41,298 bases of DNA, from NCBI GenBank assembly GCA_002307145.1, contig DBTR01000044.1, forward strand, positions 1 to 41,298, written 5' to 3'. A program made the translations under genes and the position numbers. The DNA comes from Rhodospirillum sp. UBA1311. GTDB lineage: Bacteria > Pseudomonadota > Alphaproteobacteria > Rhodospirillales > Rhodospirillaceae. The notes under the pieces are model-generated. The model saw only the letters and a list, made by a program, of their open reading frames with translations. It had not been told where the DNA came from and searched no databases. Shown here in pieces: positions 1 through 8,832 of the stretch (position 1 is its first letter; every line of letters starts with the position of its first letter).

Positions 1-2874
1 CGAGGCGACCTGCTTGATCGCCGAGTTCGGGTTGTCGCCGTCGGCGGTCGGATGGTAGCGCTCGGCCACCTCGCCGCCCTCGCCCGAGCACGACTTCGAG
101 CCGATCCGGTTCATCGCGATGTTCAAGGCGCCGTGCGCCTCGGGCGAAAGCGCGCCCAAGGACATGCCGGGGGTGAGGAAGTGCTTGCGAATCTCGGTAA
201 CCGATTCGACTTCCTCGGGCTTCACCGCCGGACCGGCCGACTTGATTTCCAGGAGGTCGCGGATGTTGATCGGCGGCATCGCGTAGACGCCCTGAGCGTA
301 TTCCTTATAGAGCGCGTAGTTGCCGTTGGCGCAGGCGTCCTGGACCTTGTGGATCAGGCGTCCGTCCCAGGCGTGGACCTCGCCGCCGTTGCGATGGCGG
401 TAGAAGCCGCCCATCGGCAACAACGGGGTTTCCATCGCATAGGCGCGCTTGTGCTGTTCCACCAGCTGGTGCTGCAAGCCGGACAGGCCGATGCCGGAAA
501 TCCGCGAGTTCATCCCGGGGAAGAACTCGGCGACGAGGGTGCGGGAAAGCCCGACCGCCTCGAAGTTGTAGCCGCCGCGATAGGACGAGATCATGCCGAT
601 GCCCATCTTCGACATGATCTTCAACAGGCCCTGGTCGATCGCGGTCTTATAGCGCGCGATGCACTCCTCGTAGGTGAGGCCGGGGAACAGGCCGCGGCGA
701 TGCCGCTCGGCGATCGCCTCCTGGGTCAGGTAGGCGTTGACCGTGGTCGCGCCGACGCCGATCAAGACCGCGAAGTAGTGCGGGTCCATCGCCTTGCCGC
801 AACGGACGTTGAGCGAGGTGAAGGTGCGGAGGTGGTTGCGCACCAGGTGCGAATGCACCGCGCCGACCGCGAGGATCATCGGAATCGGCGCGCGGGCTTC
901 GGAAATCCGTACGTCGTTGAGGATGATGTGGACGCAGCCGCCGCGCACCGCGTCTTCGGCTTCCCGCTGGATTCGCGTCAGCGCGGTGCGGAGCGCGTTG
1001 GGGCCGCCGTCGGGGGCGAAGGTCGCGTCGATCTCGTGCGCGGTGTCGCCCATGTAGGCGCGCATCGCGTCGAACTCGGTGTTCGACAGCACCGGGCTGT
1101 CGAGTTGCAGCAGGTTACACTGGTCCTCTTCCTCGGCGAGGATGTTGCCGAGGTTGCCGAGGCGGGTCTTCAAGGACATCACCCGGGTTTCGCGCAGGCT
1201 GTCGATCGGCGGATTGGTCACCTGCGAGAAGTTCTGGCGGAAGAAGTGGTGCAGGCCGCGATAGTTGGACGACAGCACCGCGAGCGGCGTGTCGTCGCCC
1301 ATCGAACCGACCGCTTCCTTGCCGTCCTCGACCATCGGCTGGAGGATCAGCTCCATGTCTTCCATGCTGAGGCCGTAGACCAACTGGCGGCGACGCAGCT
1401 CGGCGGGCTCCAGCTCGGCGGGAGCCGGGGTGTCGGCCTTGATCAGGTCGTCGATCTTGGTGATCTGCTTCACCCATTCGGTGAACGGCTTCTTCGACGC
1501 CAGCAGGTCCTTCAGCTCGCGGTCGTGGTAGAGGCGGCCCTGGCTCAAATCCACCGAAATCATCTGTCCGGGCCCGATGCGGCCCTTTTCGAGAATGGTA
1601 TCCTCGGGCACCCGCACCATGCCGGTTTCCGAGCCCACCACCAGCAGGCCGTCGGCGGTGACGGTGTAGCGCAAGGGCCGCAGGCCGTTGCGGTCGAGGC
1701 CCGCGACCACCCACTTGCCGTCGGTAGCGGCGATCGCCGCCGGGCCGTCCCAGGGCGCCATGATGGTGTTGAAGTACCAGAACATCGCGCGGTGCGACGC
1801 GGGCATGGCGCTGTTCTGGCCGATGGATTCCGGGATCATCATCGACTTCACCATCGGCGCGGTGCGGCCCGCGCGGACCAGCAGCTCGAAGACGTTGTCG
1901 AGGGCGGCGGAGTCCGAGCCGCCCGGCTGGATCACCGGCTTCAGGTCGGTGATCGACGCGCCGAACACCTCTTCCGCCATCCGGGTTTCGTGGGATTTCA
2001 TCCAGTTGACGTTGCCCGCAAGGGTATTGATCTCGCCGTTGTGGGCGAGCATGCGGAACGGCTGGGCGAGACGCCAGGTCGGGAAAGTGTTGGTCGAATA
2101 GCGCTGGTGGTAGATCGCGAAGCTCGAAACGAAGCGCTCGTCGAGGAGGTCGGGATAGAACGAGGTGAGCTGCTCGGCGAGGAACAGGCCCTTGTAGATC
2201 ACCGAACGGCACGACATCGAGCAGATGTAGAAGTCGGGGATGTTGTTCTGGCGGACCTGGTTCTCGATACGGCGGCGGATGATGAACAGGTCGCGCTCGA
2301 AGTCGTCTTCCGAGACGTGCTTCGAGTTGACGATCATGATCTGCTCGATCTCGGGGCGGGTGGCGTTGGCCTTCTCGCCGATCACCGAGATGTTCACCGG
2401 CACCTGACGCCAGCCATAGAGGCTGAAGCCGAACTGCAGAACCTCGTTCTCGACGATCGCGCGGCAGGCTTCCTGCGCGTTCAGGTCGGTCTTCGGCAGG
2501 AAGATCATGCCGATCGCGAGGCGGCCCTTCTCGGGCTGGTGGCCGGTGCGGCGGACGTGGTCCTTGAAGAAGTCCTGCGGGATCTGCACGTGGATGCCCG
2601 CGCCGTCGCCGGTCTTGCCGTCGGCGTCCACCGCGCCGCGATGGAACAGCACTTTCAGCGCGCCGATGGCAAGCTCCACCACCTGGCGGCGGGGCTGGCC
2701 GTCGAGAGCGGCGATCAGGCCGACGCCGCATGCGTCCGAGGCGTCCATCGGGTCGACCGCGCCCGCAGCGAGCATCTTCTGGCGATTTTTCTCGAAGTTG
2801 GCGACGAAGTCCGCGCCGCTTTCCGGGTTGGCGTCGTCCCAGGACTTGGACCAGCCGTCGATCGTGTGCGTCAT
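1..2874 (-). CDS. gltB: Glutamate synthase large (alpha) subunit, C-terminus cut by window edge
   Basis: The large subunit of NADPH-dependent glutamate synthase hydrolyses glutamine and uses the ammonia to convert 2-oxoglutarate to glutamate in the cytoplasm. The window holds 958 codons of a family that usually has about 1,500 residues. The start at 2874 has GAGGAAC just upstream. The N-terminal Ntn glutaminase begins at Cys49 (CGVGLI), so a propeptide of about 48 residues would be removed. The central domain is recognisable (EEDQCNLLQLDSPVLSN). The visible end (SAIKQVASGRFGV-type segment, read as NPNSAIKQVAS) lies in the FMN-binding synthase domain; the rest lies to the left of position 1. 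It starts 10 bp after the gltD stop, so the two are co-transcribed. I saw no frameshift. A long open frame on the opposite strand is a codon-bias shadow. Confidence 0.95.
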   Translation of the reverse strand, partial: MTHTIDGWSKSWDDANPESGADFVANFEKNRQKMLAAGAVDPMDASDACGVGLIAALDGQPRRQVVELAIGALKVLFHRGAVDADGKTGDGAGIHVQIPQDFFKDHVRRTGHQPEKGRLAIGMIFLPKTDLNAQEACRAIVENEVLQFGFSLYGWRQVPVNISVIGEKANATRPEIEQIMIVNSKHVSEDDFERDLFIIRRRIENQVRQNNIPDFYICSMSCRSVIYKGLFLAEQLTSFYPDLLDERFVSSFAIYHQRYSTNTFPTWRLAQPFRMLAHNGEINTLAGNVNWMKSHETRMAEEVFGASITDLKPVIQPGGSDSAALDNVFELLVRAGRTAPMVKSMMIPESIGQNSAMPASHRAMFWYFNTIMAPWDGPAAIAATDGKWVVAGLDRNGLRPLRYTVTADGLLVVGSETGMVRVPEDTILEKGRIGPGQMISVDLSQGRLYHDRELKDLLASKKPFTEWVKQITKIDDLIKADTPAPAELEPAELRRRQLVYGLSMEDMELILQPMVEDGKEAVGSMGDDTPLAVLSSNYRGLHHFFRQNFSQVTNPPIDSLRETRVMSLKTRLGNLGNILAEEEDQCNLLQLDSPVLSNTEFDAMRAYMGDTAHEIDATFAPDGGPNALRTALTRIQREAEDAVRGGCVHIILNDVRISEARAPIPMILAVGAVHSHLVRNHLRTFTSLNVRCGKAMDPHYFAVLIGVGATTVNAYLTQEAIAERHRRGLFPGLTYEECIARYKTAIDQGLLKIMSKMGIGMISSYRGGYNFEAVGLSRTLVAEFFPGMNSRISGIGLSGLQHQLVEQHKRAYAMETPLLPMGGFYRHRNGGEVHAWDGRLIHKVQDACANGNYALYKEYAQGVYAMPPINIRDLLEIKSAGPAVKPEEVESVTEIRKHFLTPGMSLGALSPEAHGALNIAMNRIGSKSCSGEGGEVAERYHPTADGDNPNSAIKQVAS

Positions 2875-2884
2875 GGTTCGTTCC

Positions 2885-4333
2885 TCAACCCGCATTGACC
2901 AGGGAGGGCGCGGCCGCGCCCTGACGAATATAATTGTGGACGTGCTGGGCGACGTCGCGGCCATCGCGCACCGCCCACACCACCAGCGACGCGCCGCGCA
3001 CGATGTCGCCCGCGGCGAACACGCCGTCGAGGCTGGTCATCATCGCCGCGTCGACCTTGAGGGTGCCGGAGCGCCGCACCCGGAGGTCCGGATCGTTGAA
3101 CATCGCGGGCAGGTCCTCGGCTTCGAAGCCGAGCGCCTCGATCACCATGTCGGCGTCGACCAGGGTCTCGGAACCCGGCACCGGAGCGGGACTCTGGCGG
3201 CCCGAGGCGTCGGGCAGGCCGAGGTGCATCTTCACCGTGCGCACCCCCGCCACCTTGCCGCCCTGGGCGGTGACTTCGAGCGGCTGGGTGAGCCAGACGA
3301 ACTCCGCGCCTTCCTCGATCGCATTGTCGACCTCGCGCTGCGACCCCGGCATGTTGGCGCGGTCGCGGCGATAGAAACACTTCACCGAGGTCGCACCCTG
3401 GCGGATCGCGGTGCGCAGGCAATCCATCGCGGTGTCGCCACCGCCGATCACCACCACCTTCTTGCCCTTGGCGTCGAGGCGACCGCTCTCGAACGCGGCG
3501 ACGGTGTCGCCCATGTTGAGGCGGTTGGAGCAGGTGAGGTATTCGAGCGCCGGGATCACGCCGGTGAGATCCGCGCCCGGAATGTCGAGGACGCGCGCCT
3601 TGTAGACGCCGGTGGCGATGATGATCGCATTGTGGCGGCGGCGCAGTTCGCGCATCGTCACGTCGCGGCCGACGTCGACGTTGTAGTGGAAGATCACTCC
3701 GGAATCCTCGAACACCTTGACCCGGCGCGCGACGATTTCCTTCTCCAGCTTGAAGCCGGGAATGCCGTAGGTGAGCAGACCGCCGGCGCGGTCGTAGCGG
3801 TCGTAGACGTCGACGCGATAGCCGAGGCGGCGAAGCTGCTCGGCGGCGGCGAGGCCGCCCGGGCCCGCGCCGACGATGCCGACGGATTCGGGCCGCTGGA
3901 TGCGCGGCGTGAACGGCTTGACCCAACCCTTCTCGAACGCCGAATCGGTGATGTACTTTTCCATCGCGCCGATCGTCACCGAGCCGTGGGTCGACTGCTC
4001 CAGCACGCAGGACCCCTCGCAGAGGCGGTCCTGCGGGCAGATCCGGCCGCAGATCTCGGGCAGGCTGTTGGTCGCCGAGGCGACTGCGTAGGCCTCCTCA
4101 AGGCGATCCGTCGCCGCCAGCATCAGCCAGTCGGGGATGTTGTTGTGCAGCGGGCAATGGATGCTGCAGAAGGGAATGCCGCACTGCTCGCAGCGCGACG
4201 CCTGCTCGCCCGCGCGCAAGGCCGGGAAACCGCCGTAGATTTCGCTGAAGTCCTCGCGGCGCTCGGTCGCGGCGCGCTTGTCGGGGGTGCGGCGCTCCAG
4301 CTTGGTGAACTGAAGCATCTTCTGCTGCGCCAT
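2885..4333 (-). CDS. gltD: Glutamate synthase small (beta) subunit, NADPH-dependent
   Basis: The small subunit (482 aa) takes electrons from NADPH via FAD and passes them through iron-sulfur clusters to GltB. The N-terminal cysteine motif CEQCGIPFCSIHCPLHNNIP, a second cysteine group (CGRICPQDRLCEGSC), the FAD dinucleotide fold (VGIVGAGPGGLAAAEQL) and the NADPH fold (VVVIGGGDTAMDCLR) are all present. The frame stays open upstream to 4462. The start at 4333 (MAQQKMLQF) is preferred because AGGAGAGGACGAAGG lies directly before it and the resulting length matches the family. It is the first gene of a gltD-gltB pair. Confidence 0.95.
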   Translation of the reverse strand: MAQQKMLQFTKLERRTPDKRAATERREDFSEIYGGFPALRAGEQASRCEQCGIPFCSIHCPLHNNIPDWLMLAATDRLEEAYAVASATNSLPEICGRICPQDRLCEGSCVLEQSTHGSVTIGAMEKYITDSAFEKGWVKPFTPRIQRPESVGIVGAGPGGLAAAEQLRRLGYRVDVYDRYDRAGGLLTYGIPGFKLEKEIVARRVKVFEDSGVIFHYNVDVGRDVTMRELRRRHNAIIIATGVYKARVLDIPGADLTGVIPALEYLTCSNRLNMGDTVAAFESGRLDAKGKKVVVIGGGDTAMDCLRTAIRQGATSVKCFYRRDRANMPGSQREVDNAIEEGAEFVWLTQPLEVTAQGGKVAGVRTVKMHLGLPDASGRQSPAPVPGSETLVDADMVIEALGFEAEDLPAMFNDPDLRVRRSGTLKVDAAMMTSLDGVFAAGDIVRGASLVVWAVRDGRDVAQHVHNYIRQGAAAPSLVNAG

Positions 4334-4641
4334 CCTTCGTCCTCTCCTGCCGTCGCCACCCCGACCCGTCGGGGCGACCCCCGCGCGTGTGGATATGCTC
4401 GGCGAAGGATATAAAGGATTTTCGAGGGGGTCGCGAGTCAAAAACCGCATATACGGCAGCATTACTGACCTATATGCTCCGATAATTTCGCAATAGGTCG
4501 TGCGGTTCTGGACGGTTCACGAAAATTCGTCATCAAATGATTACCAATTCCCGTTTGGGCCGCCCGGAGCCTCGTGATATGTAAAGGGCCGCAACGGCCC
4601 CGCGCCCCGCCCGAGATGCCCTCCTGAGAGGATTCTTCATC
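4334..4641. promoter_or_regulatory. Divergent gltD/uppP intergenic region with inverted repeats
   Basis: This 308-bp gap must contain the promoters of gltD (leftward) and uppP (rightward). It has a 7-bp inverted repeat GACCTAT/ATAGGTC (4467-4473 and 4493-4499), a short near-palindrome CCGCATATACGG (4445-4456) and a hairpin GGGCCG-CAA-CGGCCC (4586-4600) before the uppP ribosome site. A weak -35/-10 pair for uppP is TTGGGC (4555-4560) and TATGTA (4578-4583) with a 17-bp spacer. No protein is recognisable. Which regulator binds here cannot be told from sequence alone. Confidence 0.35.
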
Positions 4642-5481
4642 ATGACCTGGCTGAACCTGATCGTCCTCGCGGTGATCCAGGGAATCACCGAGTTCCTGCC
4701 GATCAGTTCCTCCGCGCACCTCATCCTCGTGCCCTGCCTCGGCAACTTCCCCGACCAGGGCCTCGACATGGACATCGCGCTGCACCTCGGCACCCTCGCG
4801 GCGGTGATGCTGTACTTCTGGCGCGATATCTGGGAGATGCTGGCCGGCGTCTGGGCCGCGTTGCGCCTGCGCAAGACCCCGGGCGGACGCCTCGCGCTCC
4901 ACGTCGTGATCGCCACCATCCCGGTGGTGATCTGCGGCCTCGCGTTCAAGGATATGGTCGCCACCGCCGGACACAGCATCGCGGTGATCGGCTGGACCAC
5001 CCTGGTCTTCGGCATCGTCCTCTACGTCGGCGACCGCCTCGGCCTCACCGTCCGCCGCACCGAACACATGAAGCTCCCCGACGCCGCGATCATCGGCATC
5101 GCCCAGGCGATCGCCCTGATCCCCGGAACCTCGCGCTCCGGCATCACCATGACCGCCGCGCGCTTCCTCGGCTACGAACGCGGCGAAGCCGCCCGCTTCT
5201 CGATGCTGCTCTCGATCCCCACCATCCTCGCCGCCGGAGCCCTGGCGGTCCGCGACATCCTCGCCCTCCACCAGCCGCTGATCACCACCGAAGCGATCTA
5301 CGCCGCCGGCCTCTCCTTCGTCACCGCGCTCGTCACCATCGCGCTCCTGATGCGCTGGCTCAAATCCGCGAGCTTCACCGTCTTCGCCCTCTACCGCGTC
5401 GGCCTCGGCCTCGCCCTGCTCGCCGCCGCCTATGGCGTCATCCCCGGCTTCCAACGCTGCCTGGCGCTCGCCGCTGGATGA
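4642..5481 (+). CDS. uppP: Undecaprenyl-diphosphatase (bacitracin-resistance protein)
   Basis: This 279-aa integral membrane protein dephosphorylates undecaprenyl pyrophosphate to recycle the lipid carrier for peptidoglycan and O-antigen synthesis. The two family signatures are present: QGITEFLPISSSAHL near residue 13 and IPGTSRSGITM near residue 160. The rest is a series of hydrophobic helices. GAGAGGATTC precedes the ATG. It stands alone, divergent from gltD and convergent with the following NAD(P)-binding protein gene, with a composite repeat between them. Confidence 0.95.
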   Translation: MTWLNLIVLAVIQGITEFLPISSSAHLILVPCLGNFPDQGLDMDIALHLGTLAAVMLYFWRDIWEMLAGVWAALRLRKTPGGRLALHVVIATIPVVICGLAFKDMVATAGHSIAVIGWTTLVFGIVLYVGDRLGLTVRRTEHMKLPDAAIIGIAQAIALIPGTSRSGITMTAARFLGYERGEAARFSMLLSIPTILAAGALAVRDILALHQPLITTEAIYAAGLSFVTALVTIALLMRWLKSASFTVFALYRVGLGLALLAAAYGVIPGFQRCLALAAG

Positions 5482-5490
5482 GGCATAAGG

Positions 5491-5740
5491 CCGGGCTCTG
5501 CCCGGACCCGCTGGAGCCTTGGGCCCCAGACCCCATGAATTCCGGTTTTTGCGCGCAGCGCCGTAAGCCCAATCACGCGGCGCGACGGGCGATCGCCGCT
5601 TCGCGGCAAAAACCAAGCGGGTCCACAGGGCCCTCCCTCCGGGGGATTTCCGCACACAGAAATGCCCACTGGGCATTTCTGTCGCCTGCAGCGACCGTGC
5701 TTCAATCCCTGTGCGGGGTGCAGGGGCAGAGCCTCTGCCC
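5491..5740. repeat. Composite intergenic repeat, copy A (between convergent genes)
   Basis: This fills the gap between the 3' ends of uppP and the NDUFA9-like gene. It opens with hairpin CCGGGC-TCT-GCCCGG (5491-5505). Next come the conserved core GGTTTTTGCGCGCAGCGCC (from 5544) and a CACGCGGCGCGACGGG segment. After these are a perfect 27-bp palindrome (13-bp arms 5656-5668 and 5670-5682 around C5669) and a final GGGCAGA-GCC-TCTGCCC hairpin (5724-5740) that abuts the stop codon at 5741. Copy B at 14897-15083 aligns over the first 125 bp and at the end. It may act as a bidirectional terminator, but no long T-tract is present. Confidence 0.7.
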
Positions 5741-6724
5741 TTACACCGGGCGGCTGATCACCTGGCGGTGGGTGCGGCGGAAGCGGTTGAGGTAGGTGGG
5801 GAGGATGGCTTCGGCGGTGGTGGGTTCGATGCCGAGGTCCTTGAAGCCGGGGAAGCTCCCCGAGGCGACGTTGTCGCGCATCATCATCAGGACCTGGTCG
5901 CGGGTGAGCAACGGCTTCGGCAGCAAGCTCATCAGCGCCGCCTGAAGCTTGGCCATGCCGAAGGTCATCGGCATCAGCCAGCGGTCGCGGCGGATCTCGC
6001 GGAGCGTGGTTTCCATGATCTGGCGCATGGTGTAGACGTGCGGCCCGGCGAGCTCGAAGATCTTGCCGCCCTGGCTCGGGTTTTCGAGCGCGGCGACGAT
6101 CGCGTCGGCGACGTCGCCGACGTAGACCGGCTGGAACTTCGGGCCGCCGTCGCCATACATGTTGCCGATCTTCCAGGCGTGCTTGTCGATCACCGGCAGG
6201 CAGGGCGCCCAGATCGCCATCCGCGCGAACAGGTTGAAGAAGTTGTCCTCGGGACCGAAGACCACGCTCGGACGGATGATCGTGGCCTCGGGGAAAGCCG
6301 CCAGCACCGCCGTCTCGCCGTCGGCCTTGGTGCGGGCGTAGGCGGATTCCGCCTCGTCGTCCGCGCCGAGGGCGGAGATGTGGACGAAGCGGGACGCGCC
6401 CGCTTCCTTGGCCGCTGCGGCGATCTGGCCGGGGGCCTTGGCATGGAGGTTTTCGAAGGTATGGCGGCCGCGCGGATGGAAGATGCCGACGAGGTTGACG
6501 ACCCAATCCGCGCCTTCGACTGCGCGGTGGATTTCCGCCGGGTCGGCGATGTCGGTTTCGAGGGTGGTGATCTGCCCGACGTCGCCCATGGTCTTGAGGA
6601 AGTGGGCATCTTCGCGATAACGGATGGCGATGCGGATGACCGCGCCGGTCGCCGCGAGGCGCTGCACCAGGTGCCGCCCGATGAAGCCGGAGCCGCCGAA
6701 CACCGTTACCAATTGCCGCGTCAT
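5741..6724 (-). CDS. NDUFA9-like NAD(P)-binding SDR-family protein
   Basis: A 327-aa atypical short-chain dehydrogenase/reductase related to the complex I accessory subunit NDUFA9 (39 kDa). The N-terminus has the Rossmann fingerprint VTVFGGSGFIGRHL. Other family segments are VVNLVGIF, FVHISALGAD with a downstream YARTKADGE (the SDR Tyr-x3-Lys position), and IIRPSVVFGPEDNFFN. The C-terminal third is typical of alphaproteobacterial homologues. The start at 6724 (MTRQLVTVFGG) is chosen over upstream starts because GGGAGGCTCAAGGA precedes it and the Rossmann strand begins there. The role is either binding of NADPH for respiratory complex stability or a quinone/lipid-linked function; the sequence does not decide. 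Confidence 0.85.
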   Translation of the reverse strand: MTRQLVTVFGGSGFIGRHLVQRLAATGAVIRIAIRYREDAHFLKTMGDVGQITTLETDIADPAEIHRAVEGADWVVNLVGIFHPRGRHTFENLHAKAPGQIAAAAKEAGASRFVHISALGADDEAESAYARTKADGETAVLAAFPEATIIRPSVVFGPEDNFFNLFARMAIWAPCLPVIDKHAWKIGNMYGDGGPKFQPVYVGDVADAIVAALENPSQGGKIFELAGPHVYTMRQIMETTLREIRRDRWLMPMTFGMAKLQAALMSLLPKPLLTRDQVLMMMRDNVASGSFPGFKDLGIEPTTAEAILPTYLNRFRRTHRQVISRPV

Positions 6725-6891
6725 TCCTTGAGCCTCCCATCCATGCGCTTCGGGCGTCGTCGTCGAGCGCGCCCGTCGTCTCTGTCCATATGGGCAGGTG
6801 CGCGCAAATGTCATTTCCCGCCGAAAGTGGTACACCTTCCATGACTTTTGGACTAGCGGTGTTTGCCACGGATGCGACGCAAAAAAGGATG

Positions 6892-6920
6892 TTGACTTTA
6901 CCCCCCGAAAACTTCATAAA
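6892..6920 (+). promoter_or_regulatory. Sigma-70 promoter of tRNA-Leu
   Basis: TTGACT (6892-6897) and CATAAA (6915-6920) are separated by 17 bp, a good match to the housekeeping consensus. The pair lies about 70 bp upstream of the mature tRNA 5' end, which leaves a short leader to be trimmed. Confidence 0.65.
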
Positions 6921-6991
6921 CCGTGCCTCACTGACCGGCTGCTCCCGGTCGGGCGCGGGTTTTCCCCGTCCGAATGGCCTTGCGGATCAGT

Positions 6992-7078
6992 GCCCAGATG
7001 GCGGAATTGGTAGACGCGCAGGTTTCAGGTACCTGTGGTAGAAATACCGTGGAAGTTCGAGTCTTCTTCTGGGCACCA
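6992..7078 (+). tRNA. tRNA-Leu (anticodon CAG)
   Basis: An 87-nt class II tRNA. The acceptor stem GCCCAGA pairs with TCTGGGC. The anticodon stem is CAGGT/ACCTG (7019-7023 and 7031-7035), enclosing loop TTCAGGT with anticodon CAG at 7026-7028. A variable arm (TGGTAGAAATACCG) and T-arm (GTTCGAGTC) follow. The CCA end is encoded (7076-7078). It decodes CUG, the leucine codon favoured in this genome. Confidence 0.95.
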
Positions 7079-7196
7079 TCGCACGCAGTGGCGGCAACGT
7101 CCGCAGCAATTCGCTCTGAGATCCGGTGCGCGGTCGTTACCCACTGCGCCCGATAGCGGCGCCAACATCCGGGCCGGGGCCCGAAAAGGGCTGCAC

Positions 7197-7805
7197 ATGG
7201 CGATTTTCCTCCATCATGGCGATCTTCCCGCGACGGTTCGGTTCACGGGTTCGGTTGCCGTCGATACCGAGACCATGGGCCTCAACCTCCAGCGCGACCG
7301 TCTCTGCTTGGTGCAGCTGTCCGCCGGCGACGGCGACGCGCATCTGGTGAAGATCGCGCCGGGCGTGGACGCGCCGAACCTGAAGGCGCTGTTCGCCGAC
7401 GCCTCGGTAGTCAAGATCTTCCATTACGCGCGCTTCGACGTCGGGATGATCAAGCGCAACCTCGGCGTCGACTGCGCCCCGGTGTTCTGCACCAAGATCG
7501 CCTCCAAGCTCTGCCGCACCAACACCGACCGCCACGGCCTCAAGGATCTCTGCCGCGATCTCCTCGGCGTCGAGCTCTCGAAGGAGCAGCAGACCTCGGA
7601 TTGGGGCGCGCCCGCGCCGTCGGCGGCGCAGCAGCAATACGCCGCGAACGACGTCCTCTATCTCCACGAACTGAAGGCGAAGCTCGAAGCGTTGCTGGCG
7701 CGGGAAGGCCGGACCGAGCTTGCGCTCGCCACCATCGCGTTCCTCAACACCCGCGCCGCCCTCGACCTCGCGGGATGGGCGGACGAGGATATCTTCACCC
7801 ACTGA
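7197..7805 (+). CDS. rnd: Ribonuclease D-like 3'-5' exonuclease (short form)
   Basis: A DEDD-type 3'-5' exoribonuclease of 202 aa, containing the catalytic domain only. Exo I is VAVDTETMGL (Asp23, Glu25), Exo II is KIFHYARFDVGM, and Exo III is YAANDVLYL with the Tyr-x3-Asp arrangement. The C-terminal HRDC domains of E. coli RNase D are absent, as in many alphaproteobacteria. The start at 7197 is taken because AAAAGGG precedes it and the fold begins there; the frame continues upstream into the tRNA. The likely role is tRNA 3' trimming or RNA turnover. It heads the kdsD-lpt-rpoN block, 19 bp before kdsD. Confidence 0.88.
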   Translation: MAIFLHHGDLPATVRFTGSVAVDTETMGLNLQRDRLCLVQLSAGDGDAHLVKIAPGVDAPNLKALFADASVVKIFHYARFDVGMIKRNLGVDCAPVFCTKIASKLCRTNTDRHGLKDLCRDLLGVELSKEQQTSDWGAPAPSAAQQQYAANDVLYLHELKAKLEALLAREGRTELALATIAFLNTRAALDLAGWADEDIFTH

Positions 7806-7824
7806 GGTTTTTTGGACGTCTGAC

Positions 7825-8832
7825 ATGAGTTCCTCCGTTCCCGCCGCCAAGGTTTCGCCGCAGGTCGTCTCCGACCTCACCGCCGCCCGTCATGTGCTTG
7901 AGGCGGAAGCCGCGGCGCTGATGAAGATGAGCGCGGACCTCGACGACGGCTTTTCGCGCGCCCTCGATCTCCTCGAAAATCGCGTGCTCGCCTCCGAGCA
8001 TGGCCGGGTGATCGTCTCGGGGATGGGCAAGAGCGGCCACATCGGCCGCAAGATTTCCGCCACTCTCGCCTCCACCGGCACGCCGTCGTTCTTCGTCCAC
8101 CCGGGCGAGGCCAGCCACGGCGACCTCGGCATGATCACCCGCCAGGACGCGCTGATCCTGCTCTCGAAGTCGGGCGAGACCGCCGAGCTGGCCGACATCA
8201 TCGCCTATTCCCGCCGCTTCGGGATTCCCTTGATCGCGATCACCGAACGCCGCGACAGCGCGCTTGGCGCGGCGGCGGACGTGGTCCTGCCCCTGCCGCT
8301 GGTCGGCGAGGCCTGCCCGCTCGGCCTCGCGCCGACGATCTCGACCACCGCGACGCTCGCGATCGGCGACGCGATCGCGGTCGCGCTGCTGGAGCGCCGG
8401 GGTTTCTCCGCCACCGACTTCAAGACCTTCCATCCCGGCGGCAAGCTCGGCCAGCGCCTGTTGAAGGTGCGCGACCTGATGCATGGCCCGACCGAGGTGC
8501 CGCTCGTCGGCCGCGACGTACGGATGGGCGACGCCCTGATCGTGATGACCCAGAAGAGCTTCGGCTGCGTCGGCATCGTCGACGCGGCGGGCGCGCTCGC
8601 CGGGATCATCACCGACGGCGACCTGCGCCGCCACATGGCGCCCGATCTCCTCGACATGGCGACCGGCGCGGTGATGACCGCCAGCCCCAAGACCGTCGGC
8701 CCGGACACCCTCGCTGCCGAAGCGCTCGGGGTGATGAACGACCGCAAGATCACCAGCCTGTTCGTCGTCGCCGACGGCAAGCCGGTCGGCCTCGTCCACA
8801 TGCACGATTGCCTGCGCGCCGGGGTCTCATGA
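7825..8832 (+). CDS. kdsD: Arabinose-5-phosphate isomerase (KpsF/GutQ family)
   Basis: Converts D-ribulose 5-phosphate to D-arabinose 5-phosphate, the first step to Kdo of lipopolysaccharide. The protein has 335 aa. The sugar isomerase (SIS) domain spans roughly residues 40-190 (VIVSGMGKSGHIGRKI, ALILLSKSGETAEL, HPGGKLGQRLL). Two CBS domains follow, ending in ITSLFVVADGKPVGLVHMHDCL. The ribosome site is weak (TTGGACG). Its stop codon overlaps the lptC start (ATGA), so the genes are translationally coupled. Confidence 0.94.
   Translation: MSSSVPAAKVSPQVVSDLTAARHVLEAEAAALMKMSADLDDGFSRALDLLENRVLASEHGRVIVSGMGKSGHIGRKISATLASTGTPSFFVHPGEASHGDLGMITRQDALILLSKSGETAELADIIAYSRRFGIPLIAITERRDSALGAAADVVLPLPLVGEACPLGLAPTISTTATLAIGDAIAVALLERRGFSATDFKTFHPGGKLGQRLLKVRDLMHGPTEVPLVGRDVRMGDALIVMTQKSFGCVGIVDAAGALAGIITDGDLRRHMAPDLLDMATGAVMTASPKTVGPDTLAAEALGVMNDRKITSLFVVADGKPVGLVHMHDCLRAGVS

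Noticed and set aside
52..2898. A 948-codon open frame on the plus strand opposite gltB
   Set aside because: The minus strand encodes clear GltB sequence; the antisense frame is Ala/Arg/His-rich, has no known domain and reflects high GC at third positions.
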